DNA from: Diprion similis
Taxonomy: Eukaryota > Arthropoda > Insecta > Hymenoptera > Diprionidae
Assembly (NCBI RefSeq): GCF_021155765.1
Contig: NC_060111.1
Location: forward strand, 3,996,481-4,060,480
Reading direction: 5' to 3'
DNA: 64,000 nucleotides
In this document: positions 1-12,723 of the stretch, piece by piece
How the letters are laid out: each line of letters begins with the position of its first letter
How positions within the stretch are numbered: position 1 is the stretch's first letter
Translations under genes and position numbers: made by a program
The notes under the pieces: model-generated
What the model was told of the DNA's origin: nothing
Database searches by the model: none
What the model saw: the letters and a program-made list of their open reading frames with translations, nothing else

Positions 1-1800
1 ATTTCCCTTCTCAATAATTTTTCTTTTCAAAAACTCTTTCGCTTGGCTGACAAGTCGTATCAGTTTCAGATTTTTCCTTTCCCTCTTCACAGCGATGAAA
101 TTTCTGGTGAAAAAAAAAATTGTTTTTCCATCTTGTTTTTTTTTTTTTTTTTTTGTTTTTCTATTTCTGCCGTTTTGAGATTTAAATTAAATTAAATTCC
201 GCGTTTCCCAGACAAAGATAGGATTAAGGTATCGTGGCCTGCTGCACGTTAGGACGAACCATTGTATCTACGAGAGGGATTAAAGGAACAGGATGGACAA
301 AGCAAGCATGTCGTCGGAAATTACCGTCGAGAAAGTTTGCAAGAGAATATATAGCGAGAGACAGCCGGAAATTATCGTCTGTAACGTTTATAATCTACCA
401 CCGCAATGAAGTCGATAATATATGAATCATACATTTTCTGGATCCATTACGATTAAGAAATAACTCGAGATTTGAGTTTGAAAATAATTTTTTTAATTAA
501 AAAAAAAAAAAATTTCTTTTTATTAATTCATGTAATTCAATAAAATTTTATTTCTATTTCATAACAATTAAATTTCTTCGATTATAAATCCCTTCAAATT
601 AAACTTAAATCATTTCAATTCATTAATTTCAATTTTCTTTCTCGTCAAAATCATCGAATTTGACGAAATTAAACGGATGTACACATAAAATCTATATAGC
701 AAATTACGATTTAATTATGGCAGATTGATTAATCAACTTACTCGATACCGATGCAACGGGAATCATTCATCATCAATTCGAATTTCTATCACGCGCTTAC
801 ATAAGTGCAGAAGCAGATTTTTCTTTCTAACTCACCTGAAACACACCAAAAGAAAAACGGATCAATTAATAACTTTCAGGATAAATAAAAAATAGAAGAC
901 AAATTATAATACAGCTGTAAATTATAAAACTGGCGGTATTAAAACAGTGTATTATCGATCGTTTTGTACAATTCCACAGGAATAAAAAAAAAAAAAAAAA
1001 AACTCCAGTGGTTAAAAAGAAGAAAAAAAAAATGAAAGAAATGAAAATTCAATTCAAATCAATGTTTAGATTTAAATTCAAATCAAATTAATATAAACAA
1101 TCAAGAACAAATAATTAAATATACACAATACACGAATTATAAAATACGAGAAACAGTTCGAAGAGAAACATTGACAAAAAGATGATGAGAAAAAAAAAAC
1201 AAAGAAAAAGATAAAGTGCAAAATGAGAAACGAAATGTACTGCAGTTGGTATATATATATATATATCTATATATATAGTGTATAATTATGATATACCCGA
1301 CGATCAGGATAATTGTGCCGCTTTGAAATTCTGCCGGCGCAGCAGACGTTACATATATATATATATATATATAGTATGCATGTGCATACACAGATGTATG
1401 TACACATATATTTCCCGGAACGCACGCAAGCACTCTTTTATCTGCATTACGCGCTGACCGGATGTCGGAGAAACTCTACCTCGTAGCATATTTTGCATCA
1501 TGCATGTTACACGTATGTATGTATGTATGTATATATATAGAGATGCACGTATTTCATACCCAAGTATATATGTATTAAAATAGGAAAATGCAAAAGTACA
1601 CCACCTAAGCTTTTATTTGAATGAATTGAAAATAGGTTTGACAGAGATGGAAATATAATAATAAATAAAAAGTATGAAAAAATGAAAAATAAGTTGGATG
1701 AATAGTTTTTTCATACCCGTTATTTGATTGCAATTTCACTGCTTTGATCTTTATTTGTATTGGATTTACGATATTTTTACTCTCGTAATCCTGGTACATA

Positions 1801-2256
1801 ATTCTGATCTCAACGCCGGGATAGTTCGCTTTGTGATCGAAATTTCTTATGGAAATAAGATGGGAAAAACTTGTTTCCTCGGTAAATATTTTCTTGCAAG
1901 TGTAATAATATTTTTTAAAAATCTGTAACCGCGAGGTTTTAGTGGGCATCAGTGATACTATCTGTAAAAAAAAATTTACATCACGATACCAGCAAATCTA
2001 GACGAATCGCACTTCCTCTGAATGCAAAAAAAGTCAGATTTCGAGGGTCTGCGATTCGTCGTGATTGGGTGATATGATTATGTGAATTTTTTCCCAGACA
2101 TTAGCACTAATGCCGACTAAAACCTCACGGTTACAAATTTTTTTTCAACATCATTACTTTTACAATAAAATATATAGTGAGAAAAAAAAATTTTCCCATG
2201 TTAATTCCATAAGAAACTTCGACCACAAATCGGACTATCTTAGAGTTGAGGTAAGA
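1801..2256. repeat. Full-length imperfect palindrome (hairpin MITE-like element), about 455 bp
   Basis: The left arm (about 1,801-2,010) and the right arm (about 2,051-2,256) are inverted copies along almost their whole length, with a loop of only about 40 bases. Recognisable paired blocks are TTTCTTATGGAA on the left with its complement near 2,207-2,218, GAGGTTTTAGT near 1,933 with its complement near 2,116, and GACGAATCGCA near 2,001 with TGCGATTCGTC near 2,050. No coding frame is present. This is the form of a foldback or MITE-type non-autonomous element; a transcript crossing it would form a roughly 200-bp duplex. The family was not identified. Confidence 0.7.
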
Positions 2257-2804
2257 ATCTGAAAAATTGATTAATTGTTTTCTAATTATTTGCAGTTGAT
2301 TTCGAGAGTGGGGCGGCAAAAATTCGTCAACATCCTGAATAAGGGGCACCCTAATGTATATCATGTATATGTATATGTATATAACCATCGCGCATAAACG
2401 CGTGCATTGCGGCATGAATAATTCCATAAAAAAAACACCGGGTATAAAGTAGTACTCGCGTAGAGGGGTTATAAACCCATTTTTATCTCCCACCTACTAC
2501 GTGTCATATCGTCCTTGTATCTATAATATTATACGATCCTTGCAGCGGTATCATGTATCATCATGTTTACACCTATACAAAGTATGCACAACGTACGACA
2601 TACGCGTTACCATTGTTATTATACATTATTATACAAATGCATCAAATATTATTACGTGTGCATATATTTTTCAATGAAGACAAAATTCAAAGTTTATTAT
2701 ATACATATATATATATATATATATCAAAAAAATTGTTTCAGGGTTTTTGGAAGAAGATCAATAACATAAAAATAAGAATCAAAAAAATTTTTAATTGCGG
2801 TTGA

Positions 2805-2850
2805 GATCACGGGCTCGATGAGTTGGCATGGAATGCCCCATATATATGTA
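2805..2850. repeat. Isolated terminus of a dispersed element family
   Basis: This block (TGAGTTGGCATGGAATGCCCC) is the complement of a motif close to GGGGTATTCCACGCCAACTCG, which also occurs at 5,539-5,565 and, inverted, at 6,625-6,652. It is flanked by TA-rich sequence. It is likely a fragment of the same family. Confidence 0.4.
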
Positions 2851-3052
2851 TATGTACACAACGAACAGGTTAGAAACAAAAACTTCGTTGCTCAATAATT
2901 CGCGTTACACATTCTACCCAAGAAATGAGGTTGGATAATTTTAATATCGCCGTTTATTTTACACCTGTAGTATTATCACACATAATATACGAATTTGTAC
3001 ATACATATAAATATATATTCATATTTATGTATAAGTATAGTTGTAATTCAGC

Positions 3053-3055
<3 letters not shown>

Positions 3056-3090
<35 letters not shown>
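3056..3090. repeat. (TG)n microsatellite
   Basis: An uninterrupted TG dinucleotide run of about 17 units, embedded in TA-rich sequence. Confidence 0.9.
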
Positions 3091-3096
<6 letters not shown>

Positions 3097-3413
3097 GCAC
3101 GCGGCGTCGTGTAAGAAAGAACAATGGGAATGGAACTAGATCTTATCGCAAATTGCACCGCGTGCCAAGTATATAATTCATATAACGAAAGGGGAATATA
3201 AGTGGAATGCCTTATACTGAAGCAATACTCATAATGCGTTTATACATATTATGTATACATACAGTGTGTATATACACTGTATACACCGTGGTAGAAATTT
3301 CATTTATATATATATATATTTTGTCATAAATAGCTACTGCAGAAAATTATGCTCAATTTTGTATGTATATAGCACAGCGATTTAAAATTATATATATATA
3401 TGTATACATCAAG

Positions 3414-3451
<38 letters not shown>

Positions 3452-3473
3452 GGTCGCGCAAATTTTTTTTTTT

Positions 3474-3868
3474 GAGTCTTGTGTGACAAAATGTTAGTTT
3501 TTGATGTTTTAAGAGCCAACTCCAAAGGACAGTTCAAAATTTGAATTTTGAAAGGTCGGGTAGCTCATAATTTTTTTTCAATTTTTTGGTGCATTTCTTT
3601 AGATCTTTTCGTGCGACCTTTTAATATGCATATTAAAATTTCATAAATTTCTTTTCTTTAATTTAGTAAGAAGGAATCGATAACAATACACCACGACATG
3701 AATTAAAAATCAAACAAAATACTGAAAATATAATTTTTTTAATTTAATTTCTTGACGATTTTTGACATTTTTTAAAATTTGGAGCGACCTCTTAAAATTT
3801 TTTGTTTCAGCTGTCCTTTGGAGTGGGCTCTTAAAACACCAAAAACTAACATTTTGTCACACGAGACT
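3474..3868. repeat. MITE-like element with about 59-bp terminal inverted repeats
   Basis: The left arm at 3,474-3,532 begins GAGTCTTGTGTGACAAAATG and ends in TCCAAAGGACAG. The right arm at 3,811-3,868 is its inverted copy, beginning CTGTCCTTTGGA and ending in CATTTTGTCACACGAGACT. Weaker inverted similarity continues inward around GGTCG near 3,555 and CGACC near 3,785. The left side is preceded by TTAGGGTCGCGC and poly(T), the right side is followed by poly(A). No coding frame was seen. I interpret it as a non-autonomous DNA transposon; no autonomous partner was identified. Confidence 0.7.
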
Positions 3869-5122
3869 AAAAAAAAAAAAAAAAAAAAAGTAAACGGAGT
3901 GGGATGGAAAAATAGATAGATGAGCGGAAGAAGAGGGTGCAGATGGTGAAGTGGGGGAAAACGAAGGACCCTTCATTTATCTTCACGTATATTAGAGTCC
4001 CCTCAAGGCGCACGGTATGCTTGAGGATGCAATTTCGTCCCCCCTTCACTTCTTTTTTTGTCCGGTCTCATGCTGATCCGAATGAAAAATAAAAATAAAC
4101 AACAAAAAAAGAAAAATAAATAAAACACCCGCGACTCGTTTGTAATACCTACTCAATTTTTCAAACGGCCGAAAAATTAATAAAAATTATTTAGTTTAAA
4201 ATTAAAAGTTTTTCAAATGTTTTTTAAATAGTAAAAAATGCCTTCAATAAAAATTACAGAGCATTATTTTGAATTTTCAAAATGTTTTTTTTTTATCTTC
4301 CCTTCGCATCTGAAAGTCATGTTTATTTTTTTTTTTTTTTTTTGGTTACAGTAAAAAAAAAAAAAGATTCAGCTCATTCGAATCCGCGAAAACTGAGTGT
4401 TTCCTTGAGTACTCCGTTTTGCCTTCCACCCCCCTCCGCTATACTATATATAATAATAATAACAATAATAATGGAGGGCGTAGATAATTTGATTTTAACT
4501 ATTATTATGTACCTGCGACAGTATACATATATATATATATATATATTTCAAGACAGGCGAGAAAAACGCGACATTGATCGCTAAAGGGAAGAATATTATA
4601 AAGAGGGTGGAGGGGGGCGGATGGGTTGGGATTTGCCTATCGATGAATTTTCCCCTCCAGGGAAATTTCTCTCATGCTTACGTAAAAATGCTTCGCAGGC
4701 CGTTTATGCTGGCTGACTGGCTGTATTGGTATAGGAGATAAGGAGGAGGAGGACGAAGGAGTTTCGAATTACGACGAAAACTTGCTCAATTTAAACCATT
4801 CGTACATCATTTAGCTTCTTTCTATTTCCTCTCCAAGAAGCTTCCAAGGCACGTATAAATTATATCATCATATTATACTATCTATCAAATATTATATTAC
4901 ACTCTAATGACGAAAATTATAAACTTATTTTTTCATCCCCCTGATTCCACTTCATTTTTTTTTTTTTTTTTTTTTTTCTTCTTCTTTGTATTCCACTTCC
5001 CCCATCCCCTCCCCCTTCCGCCATTTTATTATACATTATATTATTAACGTTGCCGAATCTATTCTGTGTTTTTTTTTTTCGTTTTCATATTTCATTTCAC
5101 ATTTCTTGTTGTTGTAGTTGTA

Positions 5123-5123
<1 letters not shown>

Positions 5124-5187
<64 letters not shown>
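5124..5187. repeat. (TTA)n trinucleotide microsatellite
   Basis: About 21 uninterrupted TTA units. It generates the artefactual poly-Ile and poly-Asn frames on the two strands. Confidence 0.95.
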
Positions 5188-5188
<1 letters not shown>

Positions 5189-5538
5189 CAAGGCAGCTTG
5201 TCGAATGTCCGGATAAAATTTGAAGAAGAAGGAAATCAGGTAAAGCGTATTATAGGTGGAATAGGTGGAGAGCGAGAGCGAGCGAAAGCTGATCCGATCT
5301 AATTGGGCGGACAAGTAATCGTACTTAATGATGGATTAGCTAATCTCTCTGTAATCCCGGCGAATGCGTAGCGAGATTAAGGTCTGGTTCGACGTTCCTT
5401 GACGAGGATTCACTCTCCTCGTGTCCTATCCTATCCTATCCTATCCTCATCGCAAAAACTAAAGAACTCGAGAAATAATATCAGCTCTTACGCCGCAGAA
5501 TTCAATAATTATCATGTAGATGATTTCATCGATTTCAA

Positions 5539-5842
5539 TATGGGGTATTCCACGCCAACTCGACCGGTGTTAAGCCCCGATTATCTCAAAATCATTTCAT
5601 GTTTTTTTTCTGACATTTTATTCGGTAAAAAACGCGACCTGAATTATTTTCCAAATTTTTTTATTCAACAGGTTTTTTTTTTTAATTTTTGTTTACAAAT
5701 ATTTAAAGCCGATTGCAAATTTCCATTCTTAAAAATCTAAGAAAATTCTCAAAAATCCATTGAATTACGCGAAACGCTCCCCCCCCCCCTCCCCCCCCCA
5801 TTTTACTAAGAATCGTTGCTGAAAATTTTTGTCAAAGTTTTC

Positions 5843-5876
<34 letters not shown>

Positions 5877-6652
5877 CAAGTCGTAAAATGGTTCGGAAAA
5901 ATAAAAAAAAATAAAAAATTTCAAAAATCCGGTATGACGTATGAATTACATGTTTTTTTTTTTTGTTTTTTTTTATACAATTACTGATCAATATTCTATT
6001 CGGCGGCTTGAGGAGACCGTCTGCAGTGCCATTTGTAGGATACCGTAAGCCAGCTAATGGCGTTGAACTGGTGGTGAAGGTGGGCGAATTGGCGTTGGGT
6101 TAAGTAAGGTTAGGGGTAGGTTATAGACCTGAGAAGCTCGGATTTTGTAGAAAGCGAGTGAAACTTCACAGCGTTGAATGGAAAATCGTGTACAGCTGAG
6201 ACGCATTCAGAAATGGCGAAGGTAGAGGGAGGGAGGAGAAGATTTTATATACGTGTACCTTGTATACACATGTATATACATATACATGTATATACACATA
6301 TATGTATAGTACACTGTATAAAAAAATTTCCCCTTCTTTTTTTTCCCTCAAAATTTAAGTCAAAAATATTGTTTCAATAATAAAACGAAAAAAGAATGCT
6401 GTCAAATTTTGCTTATAATTTTGATATCTGACGCAGGATTTTTCAGCATTTTTTCAAACATTTCAATTTTCTTCGGTCCATAAAATCGTTTCTAAAAATT
6501 GTAGAAAATTCAAAAAAAAAAAAAAAAAAAAAAAATAAATAAAATCGAGTACCTTACAAAGTGAGAAAAATCATAGAAAAATTCGCGCGCCGCAAATCTT
6601 ATAGAGGTCGAGGGTAAAACCCAGGTCGAATTGGCGTGGAATTCACCATATA
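5539..6652. repeat. Putative dispersed element bounded by inverted GGTATTCCACGCCAA-type termini
   Basis: The left end (5,539-5,565) reads TATGGGGTATTCCACGCCAA. An inverted equivalent lies at 6,625-6,652 (TTGGCGTGGAATTCACCATA). The interior holds long poly(T), poly(A) and poly(C) tracts and no coding frame. A third terminus-like block lies at 2,805-2,850. The two ends may bound one element of about 1.1 kb or be two independent fragments; the sequence alone does not decide. Confidence 0.4.
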
Positions 6653-8904
6653 TGTATAACGGGGGTAGACGCAAAGGGTTGTAGACACTGTTTTAAGTGT
6701 GTATATATATATGTATACGTATAAGGATGGATATACAGGTATAATACATATGTCATCTACCTATATATAGTACAAGACATATCGTGTAGGTACAGAGTTG
6801 AAGGACCGAAGTTTAATTATTCAAACGACACGCAACGATCGTTTCGCGGACCCCTGTAATACACACAGGCATGACATATATATATATATATATATATATG
6901 CTGCATACCTATATACAGGGTGGCCATTTTCAAACAATACATTCTGCTGAGCGGATATCATCATCTCTAATTTTGAAAAATCACAGAGATGATCTATAAA
7001 TAAAGAAAAGCTAGGTCATAAAGAATGATGAAAAGGTAAAGAAAATTAAAGAAAATTGCAATATCTAAGAAATTTTAGACGATAATGAATCATAACATTT
7101 AAAAAACATAGTAAAATGATGAAATGAATTTGTTAAATTATAATAATATACGATCTTAATATATGCATATATATATATATATATATATATACGCGTGTGT
7201 CATATTTCTTCTTATCGCGAATTTTAGGTTATTTAAACACATCGCGACGTGCTGCTTGCGCAAATATAATTTTACCTACAGCTAATTAAATATTATACCG
7301 CAGTTTTGCAAAAAAAAAAGAAAAGAAAGGAAAAAAAAACTGGAAAATTTTCCCTCGCAACGTCAGATCTGATAATATTGATCATTCGTACGGTATATGT
7401 ATAATGTATATACATACATATATATATATATATATACAACAATAAATAATGACCATACCTAAATATTGCGAAGTCAAATTCCACGCCTAGTAGATATCTT
7501 ATAAAATTTATAAAATTTTTCCTTATACTTCCAGTACCATACCGAATAGAAAAAAAAAAAAAAAAACGTATTTCGTTTTTCCGCGGTATTCTTTTCATTT
7601 TCCTATCGAGAATCAATTATTTACAAACTGAGGCTCGCAGGGAAAACAAAAAAAAAAAAAAAAAAAGACAATAGAAGAAACAACAACAACAACAACAACA
7701 ACAACGACACGTACACCAACTCGCAGGTAAGTCATCATGCATGTATTCGGTTTGACGTAGTTTTCGCTTTTCATTCTCTATACGGCGCGGCGGTCCGGTG
7801 TCAAGTAATTAGCGGGCTTAATTGGGCGAATGAAAACAAATTGATCGATTCAAGGGGCAGGACAGGGGTCAGTATAATAAAGAAACAAGGGCTTGGTTAG
7901 CTCTCCTTCGTTTCGTTCACGCGGTTAGTTCACTCACTCATTCACTCACTCACTCACTCACTCCACGATCCATTACCTTCATATTACTTGGCCTATGGCA
8001 GAGTTACAAAACCAGCCAAGAAACGAAAAATGAAAAATGGAACGCGAAAAACGAAAAACGGAAAACGGTTAGGATGACAGGAAAAAGAGCCAAAAAAATC
8101 GGTGCAATATTTTTGATTGTTGAAAAATTTTTAATAAATTTAAAAAAAAATAAAATAAAATAAAAATAACAAATTCACCCCCGAAGAGTATAAAAATATG
8201 GTTTGATAAAAATTGAATCTCATCTTTATTGTCACTGTTCGTGAAGATGAAAAAGAGGAAGAAAAAAAATCGCAACGGAATTTATTGTTTCACAAAGCAT
8301 CCGTCAATTTTTACATTCCATATTTTCAAAAAACGATACCACAGAGCATAAAAGTATAACGCATGATGTATAATATTAAACTATATTTGTGTTTTGTTTT
8401 GTTTTTTTTAGATAGTAAAAAATTTTCAAACAACGATTACATTTTTTTTTTTCTCATTCCTATTCTTACACTCAGAATCAGATTGAGAATCGAAATTCGG
8501 TGTGAAATGTGGTTTTGAAAAAAAAGGATGAAAAAAAAAACAACAGAAAAACAACACAGAAATAGAAATAAAAATGAAAATAAACACCGGGAATGAGAAG
8601 AAGAAAAAAAAAAAAAAAAAAAAAAAGGTCTTCCCTATACGATGCGTCTATGTACCGCAAACTTGCCGATATCGCCATACCGATACTATATATATATATC
8701 TCAACCCCTTTAGCGGGGGGTCAAAGAGGCGTCAGGATCGAATCGGACATAGCTACGTTGGTACGCGGTAGTGATGGTGGCTTATTCCAGTAGGGTAGCT
8801 ACCTAAAGCAAATTTACAATGCCCAGGCGACTTCGCGGTGGTCGTGAGAAGAGAATGCAGAGAGAGCGAGAGAGTGAGAGAGTGAAAGACGAGCACCACG
8901 TGCA

Positions 8905-8931
8905 CAGCAGCAGCAGCAGCAGCAGCAGCAG
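8905..8931. repeat. (CAG)n microsatellite
   Basis: About nine CAG units, flanked by GA-rich tracts at 8,863-8,885 and a CT-rich tract at 9,018-9,042. It creates poly-Ser, poly-Ala or poly-Leu frames that I do not regard as genes. Confidence 0.9.
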
Positions 8932-10492
8932 CGGCAGCAGAGCAACGGTATCCAATTCCATTCCTCTCGAACGATTCCGAAAAGCCAAAGAGGGAATCCT
9001 CTGCTTCGAGCTTTCTCTCTCTCGCTCTCTCTCTCTCTCTCGATTCGTCTCGATAATTTTCAATTTTTAACACATTTGTTGATCATATATAAGAAAAGTG
9101 TTGGTTTCAACGGCGAAAATTACTTTTTAGAATTTCACCGAATCTTCAGATTTTCGATCATCTATTAGGTATAATCCGAAGAACAGATTTGAAAAGGGGG
9201 GGGGTGGGAAAAAAAAAAAACGTAGGTATGTCCAAGAAACTCTCCCGCAATGACCTGAGCAACGGGTGGATGTATTAATTTGAAACTCGCAAGATTTAAC
9301 AATAACGAAATGATGGGAATGTGAAAATTTTCCAATTTCATCGTTTTTACCTCGGCTTTTACCGATATCCAATTTTCCTTGTTTCGTTTTTTTTTTTTTT
9401 TTTTTTTTTTTTTTTCCAACCGCAGCCGAGAAACAGTGAGAAAAAAGAATTACTTGGCGATTAGAGCAAAAAAAATAAATAAATAAAAAAAAATAAATAA
9501 ATAAATAATTCGATCGCACTATTTTACGTTTAATAATCAGGTTTTACTTTTTCCGCTTCTTTCCGGAAGGAGAGCACATTTCACCCAGAAAAACCAAATT
9601 CTATATACTAGCCTCGTTAGCTTTGAAAAAGAATTAAAGGGAAAAAAAAAAAAAAAAAAAACAAATCCTGAAATCCTCCAGCCCTCGGTAGTATTTTTTT
9701 TTTTTTTTTTTTCTCAAATTCAAAACAACACATAAAACACTGGAAACGCTGTATAATTATACGTAATAATGATTAAATGTACAGCAACGTCATCGCGATA
9801 TAAAATAAATCCACCGGGTTAAAAAAACACTATTAATGAAAAAGGAAGAAGGAAAGAAAAGAAAAATTGTCACAAATACATATTTCGCGTCACCATGGCA
9901 CTACACCATAATGGCATTATGCCATATATATATATATATAAATATATAAATGTGTGTGCATTAAATTACATGCGCGTAATTCTATTCTATAACGTTTGCA
10001 AAGAATTTCCAAAAACTTTTTCAATATCTCCCTAAACACGTGATAATATACCTACATATATATATGATATATACATATATGTAGTATAGTATATATATAT
10101 ATATAGTATTTATAACGCGCTGCTTGACAGACAGGCAGATAATATTATTATACGTATATAGATTCATCTGCAGGTTCTACTAAATTCACCGAGGCAAAGG
10201 GAAAGAAAAAACTGACAAACTGAGGAAGGGTGGGGGGTGGAGGTTGGGGGATACGTGTTGCTGCGGAATATAATTTTATTTCGTCAGGCTTTCGGCAATA
10301 AAGAGAGTGAAAGGAAGAAAAAGAGAAAGGAGGAAATAGAGAGAGAGAGAGAACAAAAAAAACGATATTCTGTACACGTGATATTTTATATCGAAAAACA
10401 CGACGCAGGGGAGGCGAAGAGAAATGGAAAAATTCGTTGAAATTATTAACTTTTGTGCGGAAAGAGAGAAAGAAAAGAGAGAGCGAGCGAGA

Positions 10493-10502
<10 letters not shown>

Positions 10503-10532
<30 letters not shown>
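10503..10532. repeat. (GA)n microsatellite
   Basis: About 15 GA units within a longer purine-rich stretch beginning near 10,290. Confidence 0.9.
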
Positions 10533-10535
<3 letters not shown>

Positions 10536-10812
10536 AGTGCTTATATATATACCCTGTCTCATATGACAATAATAATAAGAACAATAATTCAAACGGATAT
10601 TCATTTTGTACAAATTTTGTACGTTTTTTTTAATCTCATCACGAACAGGATGTGGAAATGTGTCAGACGACCGAGAGATAAGAGTAGGATAAAAAATTAT
10701 TACTATTATTATTATTATCATTATGTCGAAATAATTACTTATCACTTTTATAATATTTATACGCACATTTGCGTGGTTTTTCATAAGGCTGAAATTTGTA
10801 ACGATAATTGTA

Positions 10813-10845
<33 letters not shown>
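10813..10845. repeat. (ATG)n microsatellite
   Basis: About 11 ATG/GAT units, uninterrupted. Confidence 0.9.
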
Positions 10846-11479
10846 TATCTTTAGAAAAACTCGTTATTTCGCTAATTTAAAATTATCTATGTGAAATTTA
10901 TCAAATTGTTAATAAAAAAGCATTATATATATAACAAAGCCCCTTTTCCCCTTCATTTTATTAAATTCCTTCTAATCGCTGATACACAAACCGTTTCGAA
11001 CGAACGATTCGTCATTGACATTCCGATACACAAATTTGTTCATTAATAAACAATCATCGCCATAAGTAAACGGGATACGATAAAAAAAAAATAAAATAAA
11101 ATAAAAACTCAACAGTCAAACAACGTTACATACAGATCGAAATAAATGATATATACGTTTTAATATTATACAATAATATTGCAAAATTATTCGCATATGA
11201 TTTAATATTTTATTTTTGACTTTCAATATTAATTTATTAATTCTGTTGTTTCTCTTTTTCTCTACAAATCTTTACGCGGCCGATTCAATAAAATAACAAA
11301 TTAATACTTTATTTTAAATGAATATTATTGCTTATAAATATCTCTCGCCACTTCCGTTCCAATTCACGTTACGTTACTATACACATACATACATATATAT
11401 ATATATATAATATATATATATATAAACTTCAACACGATGATATATTACGCGGTGGTTCCTGAGCTATTTCGTGTACATG

Positions 11480-11513
<34 letters not shown>

Positions 11514-11633
11514 CCAGAGAGAAGGGTAGGTAGGTACATTTGCCCTGACGGTGACTAGGGTTCTCAAATCTCGGCCCTTCGAGAAGGGTTAGACCGTGGA
11601 CGTGAATACTGATTAGGCGGGTAGATAATACAA

Positions 11634-11674
11634 GGTATAAGGACTATAAGGACTATAAGGACTATAAGGTATAA
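11634..11674. repeat. Short minisatellite, unit about GGACTATAA
   Basis: Three to four tandem copies of a 9-10-base unit (GGACTATAAG) followed by a partial unit. Confidence 0.75.
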
Positions 11675-11866
11675 GCGGCAGGTAGAGAGAAAGAGAGAAA
11701 GAGAGAGAGAATTAAACGCGATATGCCTCCTTATACTTGGAGAGATTTGAGAATACCCCCCCCCCCCTCACCCTCCCAACACACACTTACTTTAACCTCT
11801 TATTTTCCTCTCTGTTAAAATCTCGCAGATGTGAGAAGAGAAATTAATTTTTTCATCCCTCTCTTC

Positions 11867-11898
<32 letters not shown>

Positions 11899-12147
11899 GT
11901 TTTTACAATTAACAATAGGTATACAACCTACAAAATAATCCATTCGGAGGTAAAAGTCTGTGTATAAAAGCGATCGACTTGATATGTTTCTTGATTTTCA
12001 AAATTGTTGAAGCTTAAAAATTGAATGAAAAAATAAAAATCTCATAGCGATACGTTGTATATTTTTATTTTCTCTCTTCGTTTTAACGAAGTTAGTAAGT
12101 TATTTTACGCTATATTATATGTTTTGCAGAACGATGCGATAATAATC

Positions 12148-12171
12148 GGGGGGGGGGGGGGGGGGGGGGGG
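12148..12171. repeat. Poly(G) tract of 24
   Basis: An uninterrupted run of 24 G. This is unusual next to the prevailing A/T homopolymers, and it could be a sequencing or assembly length artefact. Confidence 0.85.
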
Positions 12172-12688
12172 ACAAGAATTAACTTTAATACTTTGGGATT
12201 GCAACTGCAGATTCGGGAAACCGTAAAATAAATAAAGCAAATCACGTAAGCAGGTATTCGCGAAATTTCGTAAAAATTCAAATTCTTTCGAGTACATTCC
12301 TTTCTTCATTCTTTCTTCTCGTATTTAGTAATTTTCATATTTCGCTACGCGTCGTCATTTAGTAATATATATATATATATATAAAATAACGTCGTTTAAA
12401 AAGATTACGAGGTCGTCGATAATTTTTCTTCGTAACGATTAGATTATATTTATATATATATATATACATATATACATGTGCTACAATATAATACTAATTA
12501 ATCAGTTTCGAAGAAATTCAGCAGCGATATGGTTGCTTATTTTTTATAAACATAAACTTCCCTACAGTGAGACATACATATGTATTACAGTTCGAGTCTC
12601 TTTTATCTTAATTGCGGCGACGATATGACGAGATGCTTCGTCCCTTCTCTCTCTTCCTGTTCATATATTAGGTACGCATATACATATG

Positions 12689-12691
<3 letters not shown>

Positions 12692-12721
<30 letters not shown>
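12692..12721. repeat. (CA)n microsatellite
   Basis: About 15 CA units. Confidence 0.9.

Positions 12722-12723
<2 letters not shown>

Noticed and set aside
5036-5314. Overlapping frames with poly-Asn or poly-Ile
   Set aside because: They are translations of the (TTA)n microsatellite.
5420-5448. CCTAT repeats resembling insect telomeric DNA
   Set aside because: The insect telomere unit is TTAGG/CCTAA; this TATCC run is short and differs in sequence.
7930-7964. Possible CRISPR-like or structured array in the CACT tract
   Set aside because: Simple tetranucleotide microsatellite without spacers; eukaryotic context.
8753-9073. Frames with poly-Ala, poly-Ser or poly-Leu around the CAG repeat
   Set aside because: Open on several frames because of CAG, GA and CT repeats; no splice sites or family motif.
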